DNA of 64,000 nucleotides, from the NCBI RefSeq assembly GCF_024347495.1, contig NZ_AP025490.1, positions 1,736,001 through 1,800,000 of the forward strand. The letters run 5' to 3'. Positions 54,404-61,677 of the stretch are shown piece by piece. Within the stretch, counting starts at the first letter, position 1, and each line of letters begins with the position of its first letter. The translations under genes were made by a program, and so were the position numbers. Source of the stretch: Vibrio gallaecicus. GTDB taxonomy: Bacteria; Pseudomonadota; Gammaproteobacteria; Enterobacterales; Vibrionaceae. Under the pieces are notes generated by a model. That model did not search any database. It was not told the origin of the DNA and worked only from the letters and a program-made list of their open reading frames with translations.

Positions 54404-54511
54404 GCAGCCTGAGTTTATGTTCATAAACTTGAAGCATGCTTTTTTAATAAGAAGTAGCGGTGTTTTTTATACATTTTGAAAGTTGTCAGAACTCAAGGTG
54501 AAGATTATTTG

Positions 54512-54551
54512 AGCTATATTTATTTTCGGTTTTCTGAAAATAAATATAGCT
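54512..54551. repeat. Perfect 16-bp inverted repeat with 8-nt loop
   Basis: AGCTATATTTATTTTC (54512-54527), loop of 8, then GAAAATAAATATAGCT (54536-54551). The stem is A+T-rich and has no T-tract after it. Much longer than needed for a terminator here. Confidence 0.85.
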
Positions 54552-54720
54552 ATTTCCAAAACTAAGCGTATAGTCCGGCTCTTGGCTCTTATTTAAGAGT
54601 TGTTAATGCTACATTTAGTCCAAGTTTCTACACAGACAGTTCACGATTTTTCCTCGTTACACCTATTCTGCGTCAGCTTTACCTCGATAGATCATTCAAT
54701 AGCTTTAAACCATTTGCCTC

Positions 54721-54797
54721 AATTAACTATTGGCTTCAATAAACTGTTAGCTTCAACAAACCGCTACCTTTAATAAGCCGTTAGCTCAATAAACCAA
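54721..54797 (+). repeat. Four imperfect direct repeats of about 17 bp
   Basis: Successive units resemble GTTAGCTTCAATAAACC, with variants ending CAATAA, CAACAA, TAATAA and CAATAA. They are non-coding; purpose unknown. Confidence 0.5.
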
Positions 54798-54884
54798 TCC
54801 GATTATTTACGTTTGTACTGAGTGTTCAGTAGCGTATCTAGTTATTCGGGTAAATCATTACTGTAATAAAACTAAGGCACAATT

Positions 54885-54977
54885 ATGTCAAAAAGAACAA
54901 CACGACAAATCCATTGGTACCAACTAACACGCGAAAAAGCGTTTACAAAATCACAAGGTAATAAATGCTCAAAATAG
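54885..54977 (+). CDS. Very small basic protein (30 residues), overlapping the next small gene
   Basis: Reads MSKRTTRQIHWYQLTREKAF and continues for ten residues to a TAG. AAGG lies 7 nt before the ATG, and the last 13 bases overlap the start of the following 69-residue gene, which itself has AAGGTAATAA before its ATG. Paired ribosome sites and the overlap argue for a real coupled pair, but the product is too short to identify. It may also be a leader peptide controlling the next frame. Confidence 0.4.
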   Translation: MSKRTTRQIHWYQLTREKAFTKSQGNKCSK

Positions 54978-55174
54978 AAATTAATTTATTAAAAGAAGAC
55001 CTGTCTTGGGTCGCAGAGATACGCCAGCTGAACAGCGACATTTTACACCGTCACATACTGCCAAAGCTTCAACATACAAGTTATCTAATCGACTTCGAAT
55101 TCAGTGAACGAGACAACACTGGCACCATATTATCAAGTACTGGTTGCACGCTAGGAAATTTCACAATCCTATAG
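54965..55174 (+). CDS. Small hypothetical protein (69 residues)
   Basis: A soluble protein of mixed composition (starts MLKIEINLLKEDLSWVAEIR, one cysteine near the end) with a good ribosome site (AAGG, spacing 6). No family recognised. It overlaps the 30-residue frame. It stands alone between the MATE gene and a long non-coding stretch before the second KdgM-type porin, so its context gives no hint of function. Confidence 0.45.
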   Translation: MLKIEINLLKEDLSWVAEIRQLNSDILHRHILPKLQHTSYLIDFEFSERDNTGTILSSTGCTLGNFTIL

Positions 55175-55755
55175 CGAAAGACTTATATAACGAAACTAGA
55201 GACTTCGCCATGTCTCCGGAAAATCTATAGTCTTTACCATCGTCTCAGGTCGCCTTATCGACCTTAAGCATACAATAGAATCGAACCTAGTCATTTGCAT
55301 TTCACTCGCGGCTCACGCTCACTAGGTTTTACTCTTATTGCTCATTCTATTGATGTTCACTCTACTCAATCAATTTATTACTCTCTATTACCCACACACC
55401 ATTACACATTCCGCGTATGTTTGAGCATCTTGAACATTCGATTCGACAGCTTTATGCATGACTTTCATTAATATAAGAAGCCTATCCGAATTGAAGTAGC
55501 TCAATTCATGTCAAACAGGCTATCGTATAAAATCAGGAAAGTTCACTACGGTCATTTTAAATCACTTCACCCTACCCGCCTCAAGCTAAACACATAGCTC
55601 ACTTCAATATCTTATTAATCAATTAACATTTAATTTCCAATGATTAAGCAAACCTCACGATATGCACAAAGGCATAAATATAAGGAATATAAATATGAGT
55701 TCTCAACATTGAAATTATTAAACTGTGCGACACATTACTAGCCAAACAGCACCAT

Positions 55756-55771
55756 ATTTGTCTTATTTTAT
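55756..55771 (+). promoter_or_regulatory. Proposed alginate-regulon operator, site 4
   Basis: ATTTGTCTTATTTTAT, about 255 bp before the second KdgM-type porin. The flanking ACCAT is shared with site 5. Confidence 0.6.
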
Positions 55772-55935
55772 GCTTTAGATTATCGGTATCATTATTGTAA
55801 TGAGATCACTATCAAGATTAGTGTTGAAAGTTCGCTTGAAAATGGGATAACCATAACACTTAGTTATAAATAAGACGGAGTGATATGAACTTTTTGATTG
55901 GTATCACAGAATAGATAGCCGATAATACATACCAT

Positions 55936-55951
55936 ATTTGTCATACATTAA
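55936..55951 (+). promoter_or_regulatory. Proposed alginate-regulon operator, site 5
   Basis: ATTTGTCATACATTAA, about 75 bp before the second KdgM-type porin, 180 bp after site 4. Confidence 0.6.
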
Positions 55952-56025
55952 TTCAATAGCATTGTTGTTGTTTGATGAAATAAAAGGGTACTAAGGATGT
56001 ATCCATAATTATAAATCATAGCGAG

Positions 56026-56793
56026 ATGATAAGTATGAAACCAGTAACAAAAATTGCACTATTCGTAACAACCACACTTTTAGCCGGCACTGCTGCAGCT
56101 GCTACCATTGATTACCGTGGCGAGTATAAGCATGAAGATGAAAAGTACGCACACCGTATTAAAATTGGTGCAAACACTAAAATCCTTGATGACCAAGCAA
56201 AGCTATCTTTTGGTGTTGAGCAAAAATTCCAAAGTAGTGACCAAACTGACTTTTGGAAGGAAGTGGTTCGTGGCGATTCTGAGTTTAGCTGGGATGTAAC
56301 TTACAAACTAGATGATAAGTGGTACATACAACCAGGTATGCCAATTACTTTTGCTGAAACTAAAACGACTTATAAACCTCAATTCCGCGTGGGTTATAAA
56401 GCTGATTTCGGCTTAACAACTGCTTTACGTTACCGTCATGAACTGCAAACTTTTGAAACTGGTACAGGCACTGCAAGTGCTGCTGGCGGTGGCAAAGTTG
56501 TACGTGATGGTAAAACTCTGCAACAAGGTAAATTCACGTTAACTGGTTCATACAAGTTCAGTGACGAAGCTTGGAAAAACCTAAAGCTAAGTTACGAAGC
56601 TAACTACAATGTGAACTACGACGACGTTCGTCTTGCGAACGATAAAAATTGGGAATGGGATCTTGGTGTTAAAGTAGGTTACAAAATGGGTGACTTCACT
56701 CCTTACATGGAATTCTGGTCATCTGATTACGGTTCATCTGCTGAAGATGATCGCCAGCTTAAAACTCGCTTTGGTCTTAAGTACAGCTTCTAA
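56026..56793 (+). CDS. KdgM-family oligouronate porin (second copy)
   Basis: A 255-residue outer-membrane porin. Signal peptide TKIALFVTTTLLAGTAAAA is cleaved near residue 26; then TIDYRGEYKHEDEKYAHRIKIG, central YKLDDKWYIQPGMPITF, and a final strand RFGLKYSF with terminal Phe. The frame starts at ATG 56026, but the ATG three codons later (56035) gives a more usual N-terminus; either is possible. It differs clearly from the porin at 47273, suggesting uptake of a different oligomer size or type. Its long control region carries two proposed operators. Confidence 0.9.
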   Translation: MISMKPVTKIALFVTTTLLAGTAAAATIDYRGEYKHEDEKYAHRIKIGANTKILDDQAKLSFGVEQKFQSSDQTDFWKEVVRGDSEFSWDVTYKLDDKWYIQPGMPITFAETKTTYKPQFRVGYKADFGLTTALRYRHELQTFETGTGTASAAGGGKVVRDGKTLQQGKFTLTGSYKFSDEAWKNLKLSYEANYNVNYDDVRLANDKNWEWDLGVKVGYKMGDFTPYMEFWSSDYGSSAEDDRQLKTRFGLKYSF

Positions 56794-56864
56794 TTATAAG
56801 ATTTAATGTCACTAAGTAACTGTTTTTAAAATTCTATTATTTACTTAGTTAAGCTTCGATTTAA

Positions 56865-56893
56865 AAAGGTTTAGCATCGCGCTGAGCCTTTTT
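56865..56893 (+). terminator. Intrinsic terminator after the second KdgM-type porin
   Basis: A 13-bp stem with G-T wobbles: AAAAAGG at the left base pairs with CCTTTTT at the right, and the inner TTTAGC pairs with GCTGAG, loop about 5 nt. About 75 bp after the stop. Confidence 0.75.
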
Positions 56894-56895
56894 AA

Positions 56896-56949
56896 TATCC
56901 TCTCTATCCTCTCTATCCTCTCTATCCTCTCTATCCTCTCTATCCTCTC
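56896..56949. repeat. Microsatellite, six perfect copies of TATCCTCTC
   Basis: A 9-bp unit repeated six times without error, immediately after the porin terminator. Copy number probably varies among strains. Confidence 0.95.
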
Positions 56950-57377
56950 GGAAGATAAGCTTTTACTCACTGTAACCAAACTATACTTTACCTAAATCAT
57001 CACCGCTGTAGACTGCTTCAGAAGCTTAACTTATATTATCAAGCACATTACGCCCGCCCTTATTGAAGACAATATTTAGCAGTCTCTGCTTGTTCGTATT
57101 GATGAACATGTTCATCAATACGAATACTCACGAAAAATAGCCAATTCAATGACTCTGCGTTTTAATTAACAGGGAGATTTTTGTAACAATCGGATGAGAT
57201 TAGAATATCTTTTATTGCGACGTTTGCAGGCTGAGAGTAGCTCAATGTGTTTTAAACAAAGTGTAAATATGAAAACAGTAAATGAGCGTCTACACACGTT
57301 TAGAGAGGCGCATATCGATGCTGATTAGGAGCGTATTAATAGCTTTGATCATGGTTTATAAAAATCAGCATCAATAA

Positions 57378-57410
57378 TAAAAAAGCGCCATTCAATCAAT
57401 GAATGACGCT
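57378..57410 (-). terminator. Intrinsic terminator of the duplicated-module lipoprotein gene
   Basis: AGCG-C-CATTCA / TGAATG-A-CGCT with a 5-nt loop and one internal mismatch; on the minus strand it is followed by TTTTTTATTATT, about 55 bp after the stop. Confidence 0.87.
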
Positions 57411-57465
57411 CAATTCGTTGCTTATAGCAAAGGTACTTATAAAAAGTACTGATGGTAAATAAAGC

Positions 57466-59211
57466 TTATTTATCCATTGGGTCCGGCGCAACAACAGCTG
57501 AGAACGTACTTGAATTGTAATCATTACCCTTTAGCACATCACCGATAGTGCGCGAGTCAAAATCATCTATGAAAACTTCTAATTGGGCCGCTTCATCAGA
57601 ATAAACTTCATAGTCATCAACGTATAATGTTGTATCTGCCATTCCACTATTTGAAGAGAACTTAATAGTAGTTGCTGTTACGGGAACGCTAGAATCTGAG
57701 TGGTTTGCGTCATTACCTGCGTTCTGAGAGTCATAAGGACCAAACTCCACACCATCAACTTTAACTGTGTAAGTACCAGTTTCAGTCGTCGAAGATGTAT
57801 CCCAAGACATTTCTAGGTCAATCCAAGTACCAGGAGTAAACGTTGTTACTTGCTCATCTTCACCACGTAGCGTGATTTTACCTTCGTCAATTTTCAGCTC
57901 ACCCACCAAAGAAGAAGTGGAGTTTTTAGTATCAAAAAGAGAAACGTAAGCTGACTCTGTTTCTGCAGTGTCGTAATACATAGATACTTTATGCGTACCA
58001 GTTGTCATACCTTCCGCAAACTTGTAACGCAATTCGCCTGTATCACCTTCATCTTGGTCAGTGATTGCCGCAACTTGATTGCCCGTTGGTTCTGGATCTG
58101 TTGGAGTGCCTCCATCACCAGCTACTGTTGCTTCAGAGCTACTGCTGTTGTAAGGCGTTGTATTTAATACTTTACCAATAGTGTAGCCATTGAAGTCATC
58201 TTCAAAAACTAGCTCTTCAGAACCACTATCACTTGAATATACTTTTAGGTTATCAGCAAGTAGTTCAAAGTTATTCGTACTGCCGTTATCACCCAACCTT
58301 AATGCAATCACTTGGACAGGACCACTTTCTGGGATTTCATCTGCTAGATATGAATGTTCAACGTCATTTACTTTGAAGCTGAATACACCATTACTCCAAG
58401 TTGCTTCGACTGTTAGTGTCTCACCTTCCGTATAACCGCCATCGATAGCATTCAGTTGCTTGGCACTGTCACGGTATTTAATAACACCAGCTTCAAAAGC
58501 AATCTCACCATGTAGGTTTGCTGTTGATGTACCTGAAGCATAAACTGAAACATACGCGTTTTTGCTGTTATCATCTCCGACAGAATCTTCATCAAGTTGA
58601 TAAACTAAATCAACCGTTAAACGACCTGAAGTAATGTTATCAAGGCTATTATCAGAGAGCTTTAATCTAAGTTCACCAGTATCAGAAGTTGAAGTATCAA
58701 TGATTTGAACGTAGTTGTTTACACCAGACTCTTCATTTGCATCTTTAACAGCATCACTTACAGATGTGGTAGTGGCTTCATCAGCCCCTACTAATTCACC
58801 CTCAGTTGCAGTATCTACCATTAATTCGCCATTCGTTACAGAGTAACCACCATCAACAACGGCACCATTAGCGTCTGCACCGTAATAGGTAAACGAAATT
58901 GTTTCTGCGTCCAGATCTTCTGTATACGTTGCGGTTTTAATTTCGTACGTACCAGGAACTGCATCGTCGTAGTAATATTTTTGTGTGCCATCTGCAAATA
59001 CATAAACATTGGGTAGATCGGTAGAAGTGGCTGCAGGTAAAGCACTTGTGCTTACTGTCGCGGCACCAATTTCCCACATACCGCCATCAAGAGGTGATGT
59101 TGGTGCTGGCGGTGTTGGTACATCATCAGGAATGAACTCAACATCTGTGTCACAACCGAACAACAAACCTGTAGACATAGTTACTGCAAGTGCAATTTTA
59201 GAAATCTGCAT
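57466..59211 (-). CDS. Lipoprotein with two homologous LamG-like modules, probable polysaccharide-binding
   Basis: A 581-residue lipoprotein: signal with lipobox LLFGC (Cys20), a Pro-rich linker, a small N-terminal domain (about 43-130), then two similar modules. Module 1 (about 165-350) has TGELRLKLS and AYVSVYASGTSTANLHGEI; module 2 (about 385-565) has TGELRYKFA and AYVSLFDTKNSTSSLVGEL. Each ends in a DDF-x(n)-TIG phrase, and a third truncated DDFDSRTIGDVL sits at the C-terminus. The pattern suggests concanavalin-like beta-sandwich folds that bind polysaccharide. It sits with the alginate lyases and probably binds alginate at the cell surface (inference). Acidic throughout, with no catalytic motif that I can identify. 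Confidence 0.75.
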   Translation of the reverse strand: MQISKIALAVTMSTGLLFGCDTDVEFIPDDVPTPPAPTSPLDGGMWEIGAATVSTSALPAATSTDLPNVYVFADGTQKYYYDDAVPGTYEIKTATYTEDLDAETISFTYYGADANGAVVDGGYSVTNGELMVDTATEGELVGADEATTTSVSDAVKDANEESGVNNYVQIIDTSTSDTGELRLKLSDNSLDNITSGRLTVDLVYQLDEDSVGDDNSKNAYVSVYASGTSTANLHGEIAFEAGVIKYRDSAKQLNAIDGGYTEGETLTVEATWSNGVFSFKVNDVEHSYLADEIPESGPVQVIALRLGDNGSTNNFELLADNLKVYSSDSGSEELVFEDDFNGYTIGKVLNTTPYNSSSSEATVAGDGGTPTDPEPTGNQVAAITDQDEGDTGELRYKFAEGMTTGTHKVSMYYDTAETESAYVSLFDTKNSTSSLVGELKIDEGKITLRGEDEQVTTFTPGTWIDLEMSWDTSSTTETGTYTVKVDGVEFGPYDSQNAGNDANHSDSSVPVTATTIKFSSNSGMADTTLYVDDYEVYSDEAAQLEVFIDDFDSRTIGDVLKGNDYNSSTFSAVVAPDPMDK

Positions 59212-59721
59212 AATTTACTCTCTTTCACGTTAGTCATTAATCCCTTAAATGATATTGTCAGACAAAAGCGGTCATTCTTCAATCATGGATATTTAATATG
59301 ATGACCTTTCTCACAGTCGCTGCTATTTAGGTTATAGAACTCATGCATACATCACATTAATAAGCAAAGTTGACGTATTTATTGCTATATACGCCACCTA
59401 ACATGAAGCATATAATATGATTATTACGCCCCACCCTAACCCAAAAGTGACTATAAACTTACTATCAATAAATATCAGATGACGGTAGATACAAAAGGCA
59501 GATCTTCTTTAAATTAATTTTTCGTGAGCCTCATACTAAACACACTGCTTATTTGCACATTCCTACTCAAGAAATAACATGCTTTCAATCTATAATTTAT
59601 TTTTAAGTTCTCAGTTCTATAAATAAAAAAATGGTCAGTAAATTAACAAAGTAATAAATTACCCTATTCATTTACCGACCATTCATTATTAGATTATCTA
59701 TTGAGAATTAATCTCAGGTAA
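59212..59721. other. Gap between the lipoprotein gene and the CBM32-PL7 lyase gene
   Basis: About 510 bp. It contains the lipoprotein promoter side with a palindrome TTGTC-A-GACAA near 59254-59264, and the lyase terminator at 59623-59683. No copy of the ATTTGT operator was found here. Confidence 0.5.
59623..59683 (-). terminator. Probable terminator of the CBM32-PL7 lyase gene
   Basis: A 14-bp stem AATGGTCAGTAAAT / ATTTACCGACCATT (one mismatch) with a 26-nt loop; on the minus strand it is followed by TTTTTTTATTT. The loop is long for a classic terminator but the T-run is good. Confidence 0.7.
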
Positions 59722-61299
59722 TTATTTACCTTGGTATTGATCGTGAGAAACATTTAGCTTGTAGAATGTCGCCTGTGAGTAATCGTCTAGATCACCACTG
59801 ATATTCTGGTTGTAAACACCAGCCTTGAAGTACATGTATTTGCCGCCTACGTCGTAGCCGCTTTTACTCATATCAACCACTTGTACTACGTCATCTTTGC
59901 CTTCACGCATTAAAGAAACGGTCATTGTGTTGCCTTTAACATCAATGCGATAGCTGAAGACTTCACCAAGAGCAATACCATCGTCACCAACTTCAGCTGT
60001 CATATCACCCACTAGAGGATAGAAGTCCTCTTTTGTCGCGTCTTGACTTTCATGTGCAAAGTAAACTGCGCCTGTGGCTTGGTCTGGTAATTTGCGGTAG
60101 TACAAACGAATCGGCTCATCGTTTTGATCGTGAATCTGACCAATGATGAAACGACCTACTTCATTTGCATTACCAGTAGTGGTTGCGTGATCTATCTTCA
60201 ACGTTGCTTCTAGTACGCCGTCGATACCTGCTGCAGCTTCTAAGTCAGACTCAGGTGCGCTTGAGAATACCCAGTTGTTTTTGTTAACACCTTTAGTGCT
60301 AATAGACTTATCACCACGACGCATCATTTCACGAAGTTCAGTACGTGCGTACTTTGTGTTTTTAGAGGTACGAACACCTTTCACGTAAGCCTTGAATACT
60401 AGGCCGCCGTCATCTGCTGTGTAGAAAATTTCTGGGTGTTGGTAACCATTTGCGAGGTTCCACTCAGACACATCATCAGGCTTGCCATTTTTGTCATGAT
60501 CAAATGGTTGAGATAAGTACCAATGAGTCATGTCAAAGTTTTCACTTGGAGCATTACCTGCCAGTGGTGTTTCTGGAAGGTTAGTCGGTACTGGTAGTGC
60601 ACTACGAGTGTCACACTGAACCGTTGTTTCACATGGGTAAACTGCCGCTACGCCGAAGTTGCCAGAGCGAAGATCTTTACGCGCTTGCTTGCGTGCTTTT
60701 TCCACGGCTTTCATTTCTGCGATCATTGCTTGTTCAGCTGCAACTACGTCTGAAGTGATGATATGACTAGCAGGACAAGCGTTAACATTACAGTTTACAG
60801 CAGCTAGACCTGTCACACTGTTCCAACCATTTTTGGTGTTACCGTGACCAACGTATCTTACGTAGCGAGCTTGAACCGCCGGAGCAAATTGGAAACGCTC
60901 AAGACCGATAGCTTTACCTGAACTCATTTGATTCTCAAGTACCGTTGTCCAGTTTTCGCCATCAACACTGACTTGAATATCAAACTTAGATTGGCGCTCG
61001 TTACCTTTACTGAATGATGCTTGAACAGCGTCAAATTCATGTACAGAACCATAGTCCAACATTGCCCACTCGCCGTCACCGGCTGAAGACCAACGTGTTG
61101 TTAGATCTTGGTCAACTAGGCGATCAGGACCGTTACCATCGTGACTACTAGCAGTAGCAGCAACCGGCGTCATAATAACTTCACCAGTTTCTTTATTATT
61201 AGGGAATTCAGCTGCTGTCGTGGAAGATCCAGTACTCGTACAACCAACAGCGAATAGGATAGAAGTAGCTAGCAAGCTTTTAAGATAAATGTTTTTCAT
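59722..61299 (-). CDS. Alginate lyase lipoprotein with CBM32 and PL7 domains
   Basis: A 525-residue lipoprotein: signal with lipobox FAVGC (Cys20); an F5/8 type C (CBM32) domain at about 42-170 (ASSHDGNGPDRLVDQDLTTRW, in parts, and ARYVRYVGHG); a helical, Lys-rich linker (about 175-215); and a PL7 alginate lyase domain (about 245-525) with RTELREMMRRGDKS near 320, GQIHDQ near 387 and YFKAGVYNQN near 490. These supply the catalytic Arg, Gln, His and Tyr. It cleaves alginate by beta-elimination, probably on the outer-membrane surface. The ATG at 61299 with AGGTGA is preferred over an upstream open extension to 61440. Confidence 0.95.
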   Translation of the reverse strand: MKNIYLKSLLATSILFAVGCTSTGSSTTAAEFPNNKETGEVIMTPVAATASSHDGNGPDRLVDQDLTTRWSSAGDGEWAMLDYGSVHEFDAVQASFSKGNERQSKFDIQVSVDGENWTTVLENQMSSGKAIGLERFQFAPAVQARYVRYVGHGNTKNGWNSVTGLAAVNCNVNACPASHIITSDVVAAEQAMIAEMKAVEKARKQARKDLRSGNFGVAAVYPCETTVQCDTRSALPVPTNLPETPLAGNAPSENFDMTHWYLSQPFDHDKNGKPDDVSEWNLANGYQHPEIFYTADDGGLVFKAYVKGVRTSKNTKYARTELREMMRRGDKSISTKGVNKNNWVFSSAPESDLEAAAGIDGVLEATLKIDHATTTGNANEVGRFIIGQIHDQNDEPIRLYYRKLPDQATGAVYFAHESQDATKEDFYPLVGDMTAEVGDDGIALGEVFSYRIDVKGNTMTVSLMREGKDDVVQVVDMSKSGYDVGGKYMYFKAGVYNQNISGDLDDYSQATFYKLNVSHDQYQGK

Positions 61300-61677
61300 T
61301 TGTCTGTTCACCTTTAAATATAAAGTTTGAATAATTAGATCTATTTGTTTTATTAAAAGCAGAGCATTTGGGCATTGAAAATGATTCAATCGCTTGCCTA
61401 TAAATAGGCATATAAGCAACGTTGTATATTGTTGTGCCAATATGTTCTGCTCATTTGATACGAATCATTATATACATAATAAAATAGTACAAATAAGCAA
61501 AGAATCATAAATGAGATCACGGTCTTGTACCTAGCCTCTCAAAGGGTGAATAAATGAGATCCCGCTCAATATGAATTTCATATAAGTTAAATTTCATCAG
61601 TAATGATAAGCATATGTCTTACAAAACCTTCACAAAGAAAGTGGTATCCATTGATTACAGATACCCTCTAATTATGA
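61300..61677. other. Gap upstream of the CBM32-PL7 lyase gene
   Basis: About 380 bp holding the lyase promoter and the proposed operator at 61479-61494. An open frame from 61440 runs through the promoter region but lacks a ribosome site. Confidence 0.5.
61479..61494 (-). promoter_or_regulatory. Proposed alginate-regulon operator, site 6
   Basis: ATTTGTACTATTTTAT on the minus strand, about 180 bp before the start of the CBM32-PL7 lyase at 61299. Confidence 0.6.

Larger units (their letters stand above)
54404..54884. other. Gap after the MATE gene with hairpins and imperfect direct repeats
   Basis: About 480 bp. Just after the MATE stop are the symmetric GTTTATG-TT-CATAAAC (54413-54428) and AAGCATGCTTTTTT, a weak terminator. 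Then come the long inverted repeat at 54512-54551 and the degenerate direct repeats at about 54721-54797. No gene is apparent. Confidence 0.6.
55175..56025. promoter_or_regulatory. Long upstream region of the second KdgM-type porin
   Basis: About 850 bp without a gene. It contains two copies of the proposed operator (55756-55771 and 55936-55951), both within the exact repeat ACCATATTTGTC at 55751-55762 and 55931-55942, and a weak long-range stem AACCTAGT / ACTAGGTT (55284-55291 and 55321-55328) ending in TTTT. Two operators in one promoter suggest strong control. Confidence 0.5.
56794..57465. other. Gap between the second KdgM-type porin and the lipoprotein gene
   Basis: About 670 bp without a gene: the porin terminator (56865-56893), a 9-bp microsatellite (56896-56949), and the lipoprotein terminator (57378-57410). 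The middle part shows nothing I can name. Confidence 0.6.

Noticed and set aside
56896..56949. TATCCTCTC repeats considered as CRISPR or iteron array
   Set aside because: Units are 9 bp, perfectly contiguous and without spacers; this is a microsatellite.
61300..61440. Upstream extension of the CBM32-PL7 lyase to 61440
   Set aside because: The ATG at 61299 has a ribosome site and is followed at once by a lipoprotein signal; the extension would bury that signal.
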